A stretch of 60,363 nt of DNA from Rhodospirillaceae bacterium (GTDB lineage Bacteria; Pseudomonadota; Alphaproteobacteria; Azospirillales; Azospirillaceae), in the NCBI GenBank assembly GCA_029267445.1, contig JAJUIU010000013.1, positions 1 to 60,363 on the forward strand, in the 5' to 3' direction. Shown here in pieces: positions 51,747 to 59,923 of the stretch (positions within the stretch are counted from its first letter, which is position 1; every line of letters begins with the position of its first letter). A model generated the notes under the pieces. It did not search any database. It was not told where the DNA came from and worked only from the letters and a program-made list of their open reading frames with translations. A program made the position numbers and the translations under genes.

Positions 51747-52400
51747 GTGACCGAGGGTCGGCGGAGCGTCGCCGAACCTCCCGCCATAATTGCCGACTCC
51801 TTAGCGCGGGCTGAACGCGAAAGCCTCAATGCCATACGTCAGGCCGGGCTGGTGGACGACATCGTTCTTCAGCACCTTGATCCTGAAAGACCGTTCCGGC
51901 TTCGCCCATCCACGATCCTGACCCTCAACCGCGTCGCCATGGACGGGCTCAGCGCTTACGCGGGCCTTTGGCGACCGGCAGGCGTCGTGATCGCCGACAG
52001 TCCCCATGTCCCGGTCGGCGCGCATCTGGTGCCCGAGCTGATCGAGGATATGTGCGATTACGTCAACCTCAACTGGGATCGGGAGGCGATCCATCTGGCG
52101 GCGTATTGCATGTGGCGGCTCGGCTGGATCCACCCCTTCACCGATGGGAACGGAAGGACCTCGCGCGCCCTGTCCTATCTGGTGCTGTCCCTCAGGCTCG
52201 GCTACCTGCTTCCGAGCGCGAGCGGACGGACCATCCCCGAGCAGATCGTCGAGAACCGGACGCCATACTTCCAGGCGTTGGAAGCCGCCGACTGTGCCTG
52301 GCGGAACAACGTACTGGATGTGAGGGCGATGGAATCCCTCCTGGAGAGGATGCTGGCCGTCCAACTCAGGAGCGTTGTCGGTCCTGCGGAAGACGCCTGA
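51747..52400 (+). CDS. Fic-domain AMP-transferase-like protein
   Basis: A 217-aa Fic protein. The canonical active site HPFTDGNGRTSR (residues 129-140) keeps catalytic His129, Asp133, Gly134, Asn135 and Arg137, so AMP (or other NMP) transfer to a target hydroxyl is predicted. The flanking Fic fold helices are present from about residue 55 to 200. No N-terminal inhibitory motif is seen. GTG start. Its target is unknown; topoisomerases or GTPases are family precedents. Confidence 0.85.
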   Translation: MTEGRRSVAEPPAIIADSLARAERESLNAIRQAGLVDDIVLQHLDPERPFRLRPSTILTLNRVAMDGLSAYAGLWRPAGVVIADSPHVPVGAHLVPELIEDMCDYVNLNWDREAIHLAAYCMWRLGWIHPFTDGNGRTSRALSYLVLSLRLGYLLPSASGRTIPEQIVENRTPYFQALEAADCAWRNNVLDVRAMESLLERMLAVQLRSVVGPAEDA

Positions 52401-52513
52401 AGGTCCATGCGCGGCAGGCGCAATCCAGCCGCCACCATCGGCCGACTTCATTTCGCACATGCGATGGGCGTAGAGTGTCTTCAGCGCCCGCAGACAAGCC
52501 GGAAAGCCAGTCC

Positions 52514-53071
52514 ATGGACATCAACAAGATCGCCGTCGGCAAGAACCCGCCCTGGGACCTCAACGTCATCGTCGAGATCCCGCAGGGCGGCCAGCCCGTG
52601 AAGTACGAGATGGAGAAGGAGTCGGGGGCGCTCTACGTCGACCGTTTCCTGCACACGGCGATGTTCTATCCGGCGAATTACGGCTTCCTGCCGCACACCC
52701 TGGCCCAGGACGGGGACCCGGCGGACGTGATGGTGGTGGCCAGCACGCCGGTGGTGCCGGGCGTGGTGCTGCGCTCCCGCCCGATCGGCGTGCTGATCAT
52801 GGAGGACGACGCCGGGGTGGACGAGAAGATCCTGGCGGTGCCGGTGGACAAGCTGCACCCCTTCTATTCCAACGTCGCCAGCTTCCGGCAGCTGCCCACC
52901 ATCCTGGTGGAGCAGATCACCCACTTCTTCGAGCACTACAAGGACCTGGAGAAGGGCAAGTGGGTCCGCGTCGTGCGCTGGGGCGAGGCGGACGAGGCCG
53001 CCAAGATCATCCAGGAGAGCATGGAGCGCTACAAGAAGGCGGTCGAGAACGGGGAGCCGACCAGCACCTGA
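52514..53071 (+). CDS. ppa: Inorganic pyrophosphatase
   Basis: A soluble family I pyrophosphatase of 185 aa, hydrolysing PPi to drive biosynthesis. It opens with VGKNPPWDLNVIVEIPQGGQPVKYEMEKESGALYVDRFL. The metal-binding active site is DGDPADVMV (Asp66, Asp68, Asp71), followed by RPIGVLIMEDDAGVDEKILAV and HFFEHYKDLEKGKWV. It is complete and typical of alphaproteobacteria. It lies 113 bp after the Fic gene. Confidence 0.97.
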   Translation: MDINKIAVGKNPPWDLNVIVEIPQGGQPVKYEMEKESGALYVDRFLHTAMFYPANYGFLPHTLAQDGDPADVMVVASTPVVPGVVLRSRPIGVLIMEDDAGVDEKILAVPVDKLHPFYSNVASFRQLPTILVEQITHFFEHYKDLEKGKWVRVVRWGEADEAAKIIQESMERYKKAVENGEPTST

Positions 53072-53088
53072 GGCGTCGGCGGCATCCG

Positions 53089-53535
53089 ATGCGCACGATC
53101 GTCACCGACATCCGGATCGACGCGCCCGTCGCCACGGTCTGGCGCGTGCTGACCGACCTGCCCCGCCACCCGGAGTGGAACCCCTTCATCAGGGACATCC
53201 GGGGCGACCTGCGGGATGGCGGGCGGCTGACGGTCGCCATCGCCCCGCCGGGCGGCAAGGGCATGACCTTCCGCCCCGTTGTGCTGACGTTCGCGCCGGA
53301 GCGCGAGCTGCGCTGGCGGGGCCGGCTGCTGGTGCCAGGGCTGTTCGACGGGGAGCACTGGTTCCGGCTGGAGCCGGAGGGTGCGGGCACCCGGTTCCAC
53401 CATGGCGAGGACTTCTCCGGCCTTCTGGTCGCCCTGATGGGCGGCGGCGCCATGTGGGACCGGACGCGTGACGGCTTCGCGGCGATGAACGCGGCCCTGA
53501 AGCGCCGTGCGGAGGCTGAAACCGCCACGGCGTGA
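53089..53535 (+). CDS. SRPBCC-family protein
   Basis: A 148-aa START-like ligand-binding fold. It begins TIVTDIRIDAPVATVWRVLTDLPRHPEWNPFIRDIRGD and later has the gate motif HWFRLEPEGAGTRFHHGEDFSGLL. No catalytic function can be assigned; relatives bind hydrophobic ligands or act as cyclases/transport proteins. It follows ppa by 17 bases on the same strand. Confidence 0.85.
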   Translation: MRTIVTDIRIDAPVATVWRVLTDLPRHPEWNPFIRDIRGDLRDGGRLTVAIAPPGGKGMTFRPVVLTFAPERELRWRGRLLVPGLFDGEHWFRLEPEGAGTRFHHGEDFSGLLVALMGGGAMWDRTRDGFAAMNAALKRRAEAETATA

Positions 53536-53620
53536 GCCTGCGGGCCCGCCGGCACCTTGCCTCGCACCCGACGCCCATGTTTCGATGGGCGGGCGAACAA
53601 TTCCGGGGGAGAGCGGATTC

Positions 53621-53998
53621 ATGGCGGACCAGGAGGGCACGGCGGTTGCGGGAGCGGCGGCGGGCGCGGACAATCTGCGCACCATGGCGGTGATCGTCCA
53701 TGGCCTGAACCTCGCCGCCGCCTTCAACGGTATCTCGGCCCTGATCGCGGTCATCATCGCCTACATGAAGCGGGGCGAGGCTGCGGGAACGCCCTGGGAG
53801 GGCCATTTCACCTACGCCATCTACACCTTCTGGATCGGCTTCCTGGGCTTCGTCGTCAGCTTCCTGCTGGCCTTCATCCTGATCGGCCTGCTGGGTTTCC
53901 TCGCCATCGGCCTCTGGTGGCTGGTGCGCTGCATCTTCGCCCTGCTGAAGGCCATCGACCGGCAGCCGATCCCGAACCCGGACTCGCTGATGCTCTGA
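53621..53998 (+). CDS. DUF4870-like membrane protein
   Basis: A 125-aa protein with three hydrophobic helices (about residues 20-48, 65-85 and 85-112). It carries the pattern EGHFTYAIYTFWIGFLGFVVSFLLAFILIGLL, then WWLVRCIFALLKAIDRQPIPNPDSLML, a common small-membrane-protein layout resembling DUF4870. The function is unknown. The start has GGGGGAGAG upstream. Confidence 0.72.
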   Translation: MADQEGTAVAGAAAGADNLRTMAVIVHGLNLAAAFNGISALIAVIIAYMKRGEAAGTPWEGHFTYAIYTFWIGFLGFVVSFLLAFILIGLLGFLAIGLWWLVRCIFALLKAIDRQPIPNPDSLML

Positions 53999-54186
53999 GC
54001 CGCCGGGGACGGGGTCGGCCCCGTGGCAAGCTTGGGGCGGCACCCCGCCCGGAGGGGCTGGCCCCCTCCCCGATTGAGCCATGTCATCGCAGTGCAGCAT
54101 GGGCGGTTTAGGGTGGTGCCGCGCGCAGTCGCCGCCATCTCCCTGACAGCCACCCGGAAGCACCCCCGGAAGGACAAGGCCGCCCG

Positions 54187-56865
54187 ATGACGATCCGCAA
54201 CCTGGACCGGCTTTTCAAGCCATCCTCCATCGCCCTGATCGGCGCCAGCAAGTGTCCGCAGTCCATCGGCCAGGTGGTGGCGCGCAACCTTTTCAACGCG
54301 GGCTTCCAGGGCCCGATCATGCCGGTCAACCCGCGCGAGAAGGCGATCGAGGGGGTGCTGGCCTATGGCAGCGTCGCCGACCTGCCGGTGACGCCGGACC
54401 TGGCCGTCATCGCCACCCCGCCCGACACCATCCCCGGCCTGATCGCCGAGCTGGGCCAGCGGGGCACCAAGGCCGCCGTCGTCATCAGCGCCGGCTTCGC
54501 CGAGCTGGGTGCGGAGGGCCGGGCGCTGCAGCAGGCGGTGCTGGACGCCGCCAAGCCGCACCTGCTGCGCGTGGTCGGGCCGAACTGCCTGGGCGTGATG
54601 GTGCCGGGCTGCGGCCTGAACGCCGGCTTCGCCCATGTGGCGCCGATCAAGGGCGACATCGCCCTGGTGGCCCAGTCGGGGGCGGTGGTCACAAGCATCC
54701 TGGACTGGGCCACGGCCCGCGGCATCGGCTTCAGCCATCTGGTCAGCCTGGGCGGCATGGCCGACGTCGATTTCGGCGACATGCTGGACTATTTGGCCCA
54801 GGACGGGAACGTGCGGGCCATCCTGCTTTATGTCGAGGCGATCACCCACGCCCGCAAGTTCATGAGTGCCGCCCGCGCCGCCGCCCGGTCCAAGCCGGTG
54901 ATCGTGATCAAGGCGGGCCGGACGGAGGAGGCGGCGAAGGCCGCGAGTTCCCACACCGGCGCCCTGGCCGGGGCGGACGACGTCTACGACGCCGCCTTCC
55001 GCCGCGCCGGCATGCTGCGGGTGGGCGAGCTGGACGAGCTGTTCGACGCGGTGGAGACCCTGGCCACCGGCGTGAAGATCGATGGCGACCGGCTGGCCAT
55101 CCTGACCAACGGCGGCGGCATCGGCGTGCTGGCGACCGACGCGCTGATCGGCGCCGGCGGGCGGCTGGCCCAGCTTGCGCCGGAGACGGTGGCGAAGCTG
55201 AACGGGGTTCTGCCGGCCACCTGGAGCCACGGCAACCCCGTGGACATCATCGGCGACGCCCCCGGCCAGCGCTATGCCGACGCCCTGTCGGCCCTGCTGG
55301 AGGATCGGGGCATCGACGCCATCCTGGTGCTGAACTGCCCCACCGCCGTGGCCGACAGCCTGGACGCCGCCGACGCGGTGGTGGCCGCCATCAAGGGCAG
55401 CAAGCGCCCGGTGCTGACCTCCTGGCTGGGGGAGACGGCGGCGGCCGAGGCGCGCCGCCTGTTCGCCCGCAACCGCATACCGGACTACCACACGCCCAAC
55501 CAGGCGGTGCGCGCCTTCATGCACCTGGTCCGCTACCGGAGGAACCAGGAGCTGCTGATGGAGACGCCGGCCAGCGTGCCGGAGCAGTTCGAGGTGGACA
55601 CGCCCGCCGCCCGCGCCATCGTGGAGGCGGCGATGGCGGAGAACCGCGCCTGGCTGAGCGAGTACGAGGCGAAGGAGGTGCTGCGCGCCTACGGCATCCC
55701 CGCCGTGCAGACGGTCATCGCCGCCACCCCGGCCGAGGCGGAGCGCGCGGCCAAGCGCATGGGCGGGCGCATCGCCCTGAAGATCCTGAGCCAGGACATC
55801 ACCCACAAATCCGACCTGGGCGGTGTGGCCCTGAACCTGTCGCCGGACCAGGTCTGGGCCGAGGCGGACGCCATGCTGGAGCGCATCCGCAGCGCCAAGC
55901 CCGACGCCCGGATCGAGGGCTTCACGGTGCAGGAGATGGCGCACCGGCCGGACGCGCACGAGCTGATCGTCGGCATGGTGGACGACGCCCTGTTCGGCCC
56001 GGTGATCCTGTTCGGCGAGGGCGGCACGGGTGTGGAGGTGGTGGCGGACAAGGCGCTGGCCCTGCCGCCGCTGAACATGAACCTCGCCCGTGAGACCATG
56101 GCCCGCACCCGCATCCACCGGCTGCTGCAGGGCTACCGCAACCGCCCGGCCGCAGACCTGGACGCGATCGCCCTGGCGCTGATCAAGGTCAGCCAGCTGG
56201 TGATCGACTTCCCGGAGATCGCGGAGCTGGACATCAACCCGCTGTTCGCCGACGACCGGGGCGTGCTGGCCCTGGACGCCCGCATCAAGGTCAGCCCGCC
56301 GAAGCTGGAGGGGTCGAAGCGCCTCGCCATCCGGCCCTACCCCAAGCGGCTGGAGCACACGGTGGCGCTGCGCGACGGGCGGGAGTTCCTGATCCGCCCG
56401 GTGCGCCCGGAGGACGAGCCGCTGATCCACGCCATGGTGGCGAGGACGAGCATGGAGGATCTGCGCCTGCGCTTCTTCGCGCCGATGAAGCGGCTGTCGC
56501 ACCAGATGGCGGCCCGCCTGACCCAGATCGACTACGACCGGGAGATGGCGCTGGTGGCCCAGGCCCCGGCCGACGACGGGTCGGAAGGCGACGCCATCTA
56601 CGGGACGGTGCGCATCTCCGCCGATCCGGACAATGAGCGGGCGGAATACGCCGTACTGCTGCGCAGCGACATGAAGGGCAAGGGGCTGGGCTACCAGCTG
56701 ATGAAGGAAATCCTGGCCTATGCCCGGTCGCGCGGGATCAAGGAGGTGTTCGGCGAGGTGCTGCGCGAGAATACGAGCATGCTCGGCCTCTGCCGCGACT
56801 TGGGATTCACGCGGCACGAAAGCCCGGACGATCCGGGGATCGTGGAAGTGAGCTATCGCTTCTGA
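54187..56865 (+). CDS. Acyl-CoA synthetase/GNAT fusion (PatZ-like protein lysine acetyltransferase)
   Basis: An 892-aa protein. An NDP-forming acyl-CoA synthetase part comprises a CoA-binding domain (about 6-130: LFKPSSIALIGASKCPQSIGQ), ligase-CoA domains (about 150-470) and an ATP-grasp domain (about 490-700, IALKILSQDITHKSDLGGVALNL). A C-terminal GNAT domain (about 735-890, GKGLGYQLMKEILAYARSRGIKEVFGEVLREN) follows. The architecture is that of PatZ/Pat, which acetylates acetyl-CoA synthetase lysine. The catalytic His is kept in SSHTGALAG, so synthetase activity remains possible. Confidence 0.88.
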   Translation: MTIRNLDRLFKPSSIALIGASKCPQSIGQVVARNLFNAGFQGPIMPVNPREKAIEGVLAYGSVADLPVTPDLAVIATPPDTIPGLIAELGQRGTKAAVVISAGFAELGAEGRALQQAVLDAAKPHLLRVVGPNCLGVMVPGCGLNAGFAHVAPIKGDIALVAQSGAVVTSILDWATARGIGFSHLVSLGGMADVDFGDMLDYLAQDGNVRAILLYVEAITHARKFMSAARAAARSKPVIVIKAGRTEEAAKAASSHTGALAGADDVYDAAFRRAGMLRVGELDELFDAVETLATGVKIDGDRLAILTNGGGIGVLATDALIGAGGRLAQLAPETVAKLNGVLPATWSHGNPVDIIGDAPGQRYADALSALLEDRGIDAILVLNCPTAVADSLDAADAVVAAIKGSKRPVLTSWLGETAAAEARRLFARNRIPDYHTPNQAVRAFMHLVRYRRNQELLMETPASVPEQFEVDTPAARAIVEAAMAENRAWLSEYEAKEVLRAYGIPAVQTVIAATPAEAERAAKRMGGRIALKILSQDITHKSDLGGVALNLSPDQVWAEADAMLERIRSAKPDARIEGFTVQEMAHRPDAHELIVGMVDDALFGPVILFGEGGTGVEVVADKALALPPLNMNLARETMARTRIHRLLQGYRNRPAADLDAIALALIKVSQLVIDFPEIAELDINPLFADDRGVLALDARIKVSPPKLEGSKRLAIRPYPKRLEHTVALRDGREFLIRPVRPEDEPLIHAMVARTSMEDLRLRFFAPMKRLSHQMAARLTQIDYDREMALVAQAPADDGSEGDAIYGTVRISADPDNERAEYAVLLRSDMKGKGLGYQLMKEILAYARSRGIKEVFGEVLRENTSMLGLCRDLGFTRHESPDDPGIVEVSYRF

Positions 56866-56904
56866 CGAGGACTTGGGTGCGGCCCGATACCGCTTTCGCT
56901 TGAC

Positions 56905-56913
56905 TTATCCACA
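56905..56913 (+). promoter_or_regulatory. Consensus DnaA-box-like sequence
   Basis: A perfect TTATCCACA, overlapping a possible -35 (TTGACT at 56900-56905), about 23 bp upstream of the small ORF. Only one copy was found nearby, so it is not an origin; regulation by DnaA is conceivable. Confidence 0.3.
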
Positions 56914-56935
56914 GGCTTCGCGGCTGAATCCCGGC

Positions 56936-57226
56936 ATGATCGTGCCGCCCGCCATACCCTCGGCCGCGCCCGCCGTGCAGCCGGCCGTGACGCCGCAGAC
57001 GGCCGCCACCCTGGCGCCCGCCGTCGTGGCCGCCCAGGCAACGGCTTCCGCCGTGCGCACGCAGACGGCGCGCGCCCCGTCGGCCACCGGACGGACGGAC
57101 GACAGCCGCAACACGCGCGACGGGACGAAGTCCGACCGGGCCGTGGACAAGGAGGCCCAGGCCATCCACGCCCGGACCGACGCGGCCGCGCGCGGTCGCG
57201 GCAACAAGGTGGATGTCAGCATCTGA
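56936..57226 (+). CDS. Low-complexity Ala/Pro-rich hypothetical protein
   Basis: A 96-aa protein. The N-terminal half is almost only Ala, Pro, Val, Gln and Thr (MIVPPAIPSAAPAVQPAV), and the C-terminal half is charged (DDSRNTRDGTKSDRAVDKEAQ). No signal peptide or membrane segment is evident and no family was recognised. It is probably disordered. Codon use fits the genome, but evidence that it is translated is limited. Confidence 0.45.
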   Translation: MIVPPAIPSAAPAVQPAVTPQTAATLAPAVVAAQATASAVRTQTARAPSATGRTDDSRNTRDGTKSDRAVDKEAQAIHARTDAAARGRGNKVDVSI

Positions 57227-57239
57227 ATGAAGGACGGGG

Positions 57240-58082
57240 TCAGTCCCGTCCGCGAACGGCCCGGTCCACGCCCGTCGCCACCGCCTGCCAGCATCGGTCG
57301 GCCAGGGCCTTGCGGCTGCCGGCATCCTCCACCGTCAGCGGCGTATGGAACTCCACCGTCACCCTCAGGCGCCCCGCCTTGACCATGCGCCAGAGATGCG
57401 GCGGCAGCTCCATGTCGCCGTACCAGGCGTAGAGCGGGCGCAGCGTGTGGCCCAGCGGGATGCCGTCCAGATGCGTGGCGGTGACGGACACCGGCTGAAC
57501 CACCAGGGGCCGGTCGCCGATCTTCGTCGCGGCCACGGCAAACAGCGCCGTCTTGAACGGCAGGGTGCGGTTGCCGTCGCTGCTCGTGCCCTCCGGGAAC
57601 AGGACGAGACTGTCGCCCGCCTGCAGCCGGTCGGCGATGCTGTCGCGCTGCCGGTGCGCCTCATGCCGGGCGGTCCGGTTGACATAGACCGTGCGCTGGA
57701 GGTCCGCCAGCAGGCCGAACAGGGGCCAGCCCGCGACCTCGGACTTGGCGACGAACGACACCGGCAGAAGCGCGCCCAGCACCGGGATGTCGAGGTAGGA
57801 GCTGTGGTTCGCGATGAACAGCGTGGGCCGCGCCGCCGAAGGCTGGCCGACCACGGCGATGTCCAGCCCCATGATCCGACAGCAGAGGCGGTGGTAGGCC
57901 ACGGGGAAGCGCACGGCCCAGCCGAGGCTGAGCCTGAGCAGGACCGCCTGGATCGGAATACAGACGAGGGTCAGGGCCAGATAAAGCCCCAGCCGCCAGC
58001 CGCCACGGACGGCGGAACCGATGTCCGCCGTGTCCGCCGACCCGCCGGCCGGCGCCGTTCCCGCTGCGGCCTGGGCGGTCAC
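57240..58082 (-). CDS. olsA: 1-acyl-glycerol-phosphate/lyso-ornithine-lipid acyltransferase
   Basis: A 280-aa PlsC-family acyltransferase. A membrane anchor lies near residues 32-50. The HX4D catalytic motif is NHSSYLD (His93, Asp98), and the substrate motif FPEGTSSDG begins at 162. Directly upstream on the same strand (overlapping by four bases) is the OlsB-like gene. I therefore assign it to the second step of ornithine-lipid synthesis, O-acylation of lyso-ornithine lipid. General PlsC activity on lysophosphatidate is the alternative. Confidence 0.82.
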   Translation of the reverse strand: MTAQAAAGTAPAGGSADTADIGSAVRGGWRLGLYLALTLVCIPIQAVLLRLSLGWAVRFPVAYHRLCCRIMGLDIAVVGQPSAARPTLFIANHSSYLDIPVLGALLPVSFVAKSEVAGWPLFGLLADLQRTVYVNRTARHEAHRQRDSIADRLQAGDSLVLFPEGTSSDGNRTLPFKTALFAVAATKIGDRPLVVQPVSVTATHLDGIPLGHTLRPLYAWYGDMELPPHLWRMVKAGRLRVTVEFHTPLTVEDAGSRKALADRCWQAVATGVDRAVRGRD

Positions 58083-58894
58083 AGCAGGCTGGCGCCGCGG
58101 CGTTCGTAGTGACGGAGGTACTTGTCGGTGATCAGCTCCGTCTTCACCACGATCGACACGTCGGTGGTGTTGAACTGGTGGTCGACCACCGCCCCGTCAC
58201 CGACGAAGCCGCCGAGGCGGAGATACCCCTTGATCAGGGGCGGCACCTCATGGATCGCCGTGCGCGGGTCGATCAGGTGCTCCTCCACCATCCGCATGTC
58301 CACATAGCGGTGCGGCAGCGCCGTGGGGCGCAGGGCCGGCGGGGCCAGGTGGTGGTAGTAGAGGTAGGACAGCGGCAGGGCGAGGGCCGCCGGGTCGGTG
58401 CCCGGCAGGCTGGCGCAGCCGAACATGATGCGGATGTCGTACTGCACGGCGTAGAGCGCGATGCCCCGCCACAGCAGGTTCATGGTCGGCCGGTTGCGGT
58501 GCGCGATGTCCACGCAGGAGCGGCCCAGCTCCAGGATCTCCCCCGGATACTCCTCCAGGTGGGAGATGTCGTACTCGTCCGCCGAATAGAAGGTGCCGAC
58601 CTGGGCGGCCACGTGGCGCCGGATCAGCCGGTAGGTGCCGACCACACCGGCGGCGCCATGGCCCCGGCTGTGGTCGATCACGAGAAGATGGTCGCAGAGC
58701 TCGTCATACTGGTCGAAGTCGCGCTTCAGCAGCGCCTGCTCCGCCGTCGGCCGGGCCGACATCTCCTCGTAGAAGACCTTGTAGCGGAGCGCCTGGGCGG
58801 CGGCCACCTCCGCCGACGTTTCGGCGAGCCGGACCTCCAGGGAGCCGGACCGGAGTTCGCCACTTGTCAGCGCGTCAGTCGTGATATCGGCCAT
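58079..58894 (-). CDS. olsB: L-ornithine N(alpha)-acyltransferase
   Basis: A 271-aa GNAT-fold acyltransferase of the OlsB/hemolysin-like family. It makes lyso-ornithine lipid from 3-hydroxyacyl-ACP and ornithine. Patterns are LRYKVFYEEM, TYRLIRRH, YSADEYDISHLEEYPGEILELGRSCVDIAHRNRPTMNLLWRGIALYAVQYDIRIMFGCASLPGTDP and the late IKGYLRLGG. An upstream in-frame start would add 27 residues that lack family similarity. It is followed immediately by the PlsC-like olsA. Confidence 0.88.
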   Translation of the reverse strand: MADITTDALTSGELRSGSLEVRLAETSAEVAAAQALRYKVFYEEMSARPTAEQALLKRDFDQYDELCDHLLVIDHSRGHGAAGVVGTYRLIRRHVAAQVGTFYSADEYDISHLEEYPGEILELGRSCVDIAHRNRPTMNLLWRGIALYAVQYDIRIMFGCASLPGTDPAALALPLSYLYYHHLAPPALRPTALPHRYVDMRMVEEHLIDPRTAIHEVPPLIKGYLRLGGFVGDGAVVDHQFNTTDVSIVVKTELITDKYLRHYERRGASLL

Positions 58895-59065
58895 GATCCC
58901 GTTCGCTGTGCGCCCCGGCGCCCGGACCGCCGTCCCGCCCGCCCGCATGGGGGTCGGGCGATGGATGGCGGCCACGCCGACATGTGGGATATCACAAAGC
59001 GCCGGCCGGCGGTCAACGGGCTAGAGGGGGCCACGCCGCCCGCGTCATCAAAGATTCACGAAAAC

Positions 59066-59093
59066 GGGGGAGTCCCGGCGACCGGGCTCCCCC
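59066..59093 (-). terminator. Rho-independent terminator of mucR
   Basis: GGGGGAG-CCCGG pairs with CCGGG-CTCCCCC as a 12-bp stem with one bulge. On the minus strand it is followed by GTTTTCG. It lies 18 bp past the mucR stop. Confidence 0.75.
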
Positions 59094-59111
59094 ATCCGTG
59101 ACACGGCACCC

Positions 59112-59528
59112 TCAGGCGTCGACCCGGCGCGACCGCGTGCCCAGGCCGATCTGCTTGGCCAGCCGCGACCGCTGCTTGGCGTAGTTCGGGGCGACCATCG
59201 GATAGTCGGCCGGCAGGGCCCAGCGCTCCCGATACTCCTCCGGAGTCATGTCGTAGGCGGTCTTCAGATGCCGCTTCAGCATCTTCAGCTTCTTCCCGTC
59301 CTCGAGACAGACGATGTAGTCCGGGGTGACGGACTTCTTGATCGGAACCGCCGGCTGCGGCTTCTCCACCTGGGGAACGGGCTCAACGCCGACATTGGAC
59401 AGCGTGCGGTAAACCTGCTCAATCAGGGAAGGCAGGTCGGAGATCGCCACTGTATTGTTGGAAACGTGAGCGGCCACGATCTCCGTGGTCAGAGACAACA
59501 GTTCGTTCGAGGGCGACGCGGTGGACAT
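59112..59528 (-). CDS. mucR: Ros/MucR-family transcriptional regulator
   Basis: A 138-aa regulator. A helical N-terminal region (residues 7-45) mediates oligomerisation. The Ros/MucR DNA-binding domain (about 66-120) reads DYIVCLEDGKKLKMLKRHLKTAYDMTPEEYRERWALPADYPMVAPNYA. By alignment to Ros, the zinc positions are Cys74, Asp77, His87 and Ala91-Tyr92, so the second Cys and last His are missing. The ATG with GGAGC upstream is preferred to an upstream TTG. MucR proteins control exopolysaccharide and cell cycle genes. Confidence 0.93.
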   Translation of the reverse strand: MSTASPSNELLSLTTEIVAAHVSNNTVAISDLPSLIEQVYRTLSNVGVEPVPQVEKPQPAVPIKKSVTPDYIVCLEDGKKLKMLKRHLKTAYDMTPEEYRERWALPADYPMVAPNYAKQRSRLAKQIGLGTRSRRVDA

Positions 59529-59619
59529 TTTTGATTGCTCCAAACGAGGAACTCTCCATCGATATAAGTCTTATCCGCAAAATCCGCAATAACGATTTAC
59601 TGACTTGGAAGAGGAAAGC
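59529..59619. promoter_or_regulatory. AT-rich divergent promoter region of mucR and tusA-like gene
   Basis: Contains tandem TTGCGGAT units on the minus strand and TTATAT downstream, a possible mucR promoter that could be autoregulated. No repeat longer than 9 bp was seen. Confidence 0.4.
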
Positions 59620-59874
59620 GTGGACGCCGAAAGCACAGCGGATTACTTCCTCGACATCACATCCCAGGTATGCCCGATGACGTTCGTGCGTACGAAACTG
59701 GCCGTGGAACGGATGACTGCGGGCCAGGTCTTGGAAGTGCGGCTCAATCCGGGGGAGCCCCTGGAGAACGTGCCGCGCTCCCTTGCCGAACACGGCCATA
59801 CTGTTCTGTGGGTGCGGGCGGAGGATGCGGGCAACCCCGACGGGCCGCACCGCTTGCGCGTGCGCAAGGGCTGA
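59620..59874 (+). CDS. TusA-family sulfurtransferase-like protein
   Basis: An 84-aa SirA/TusA fold protein, DYFLDITSQVCPMTFVRTKLAVERMTAGQVLEVRLNPGEPLENVPRSL. It keeps the CPxT-like motif with Cys18 (CPMTFVRT), used to carry persulfide. GTG start with GAGGA four to five bases upstream. It is divergent from mucR. The partner pathway, such as sulfur relay for tRNA or molybdenum cofactor, is not visible here. Confidence 0.85.
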   Translation: MDAESTADYFLDITSQVCPMTFVRTKLAVERMTAGQVLEVRLNPGEPLENVPRSLAEHGHTVLWVRAEDAGNPDGPHRLRVRKG

Positions 59875-59923
59875 CGCGGTCGCGCCGCCGGTATCTCGGG
59901 GCCGCTATCTCGGGGCCGGCCCC

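Noticed and set aside
53821-56817. 998-aa open frame on the minus strand
   Set aside because: It is antisense to the acyl-CoA synthetase/GNAT fusion, with low-complexity composition and no recognisable domain.
56905-56913. Perfect DnaA box considered as part of a replication origin
   Set aside because: Only a single copy, no AT-rich unwinding region and no origin-linked genes nearby.
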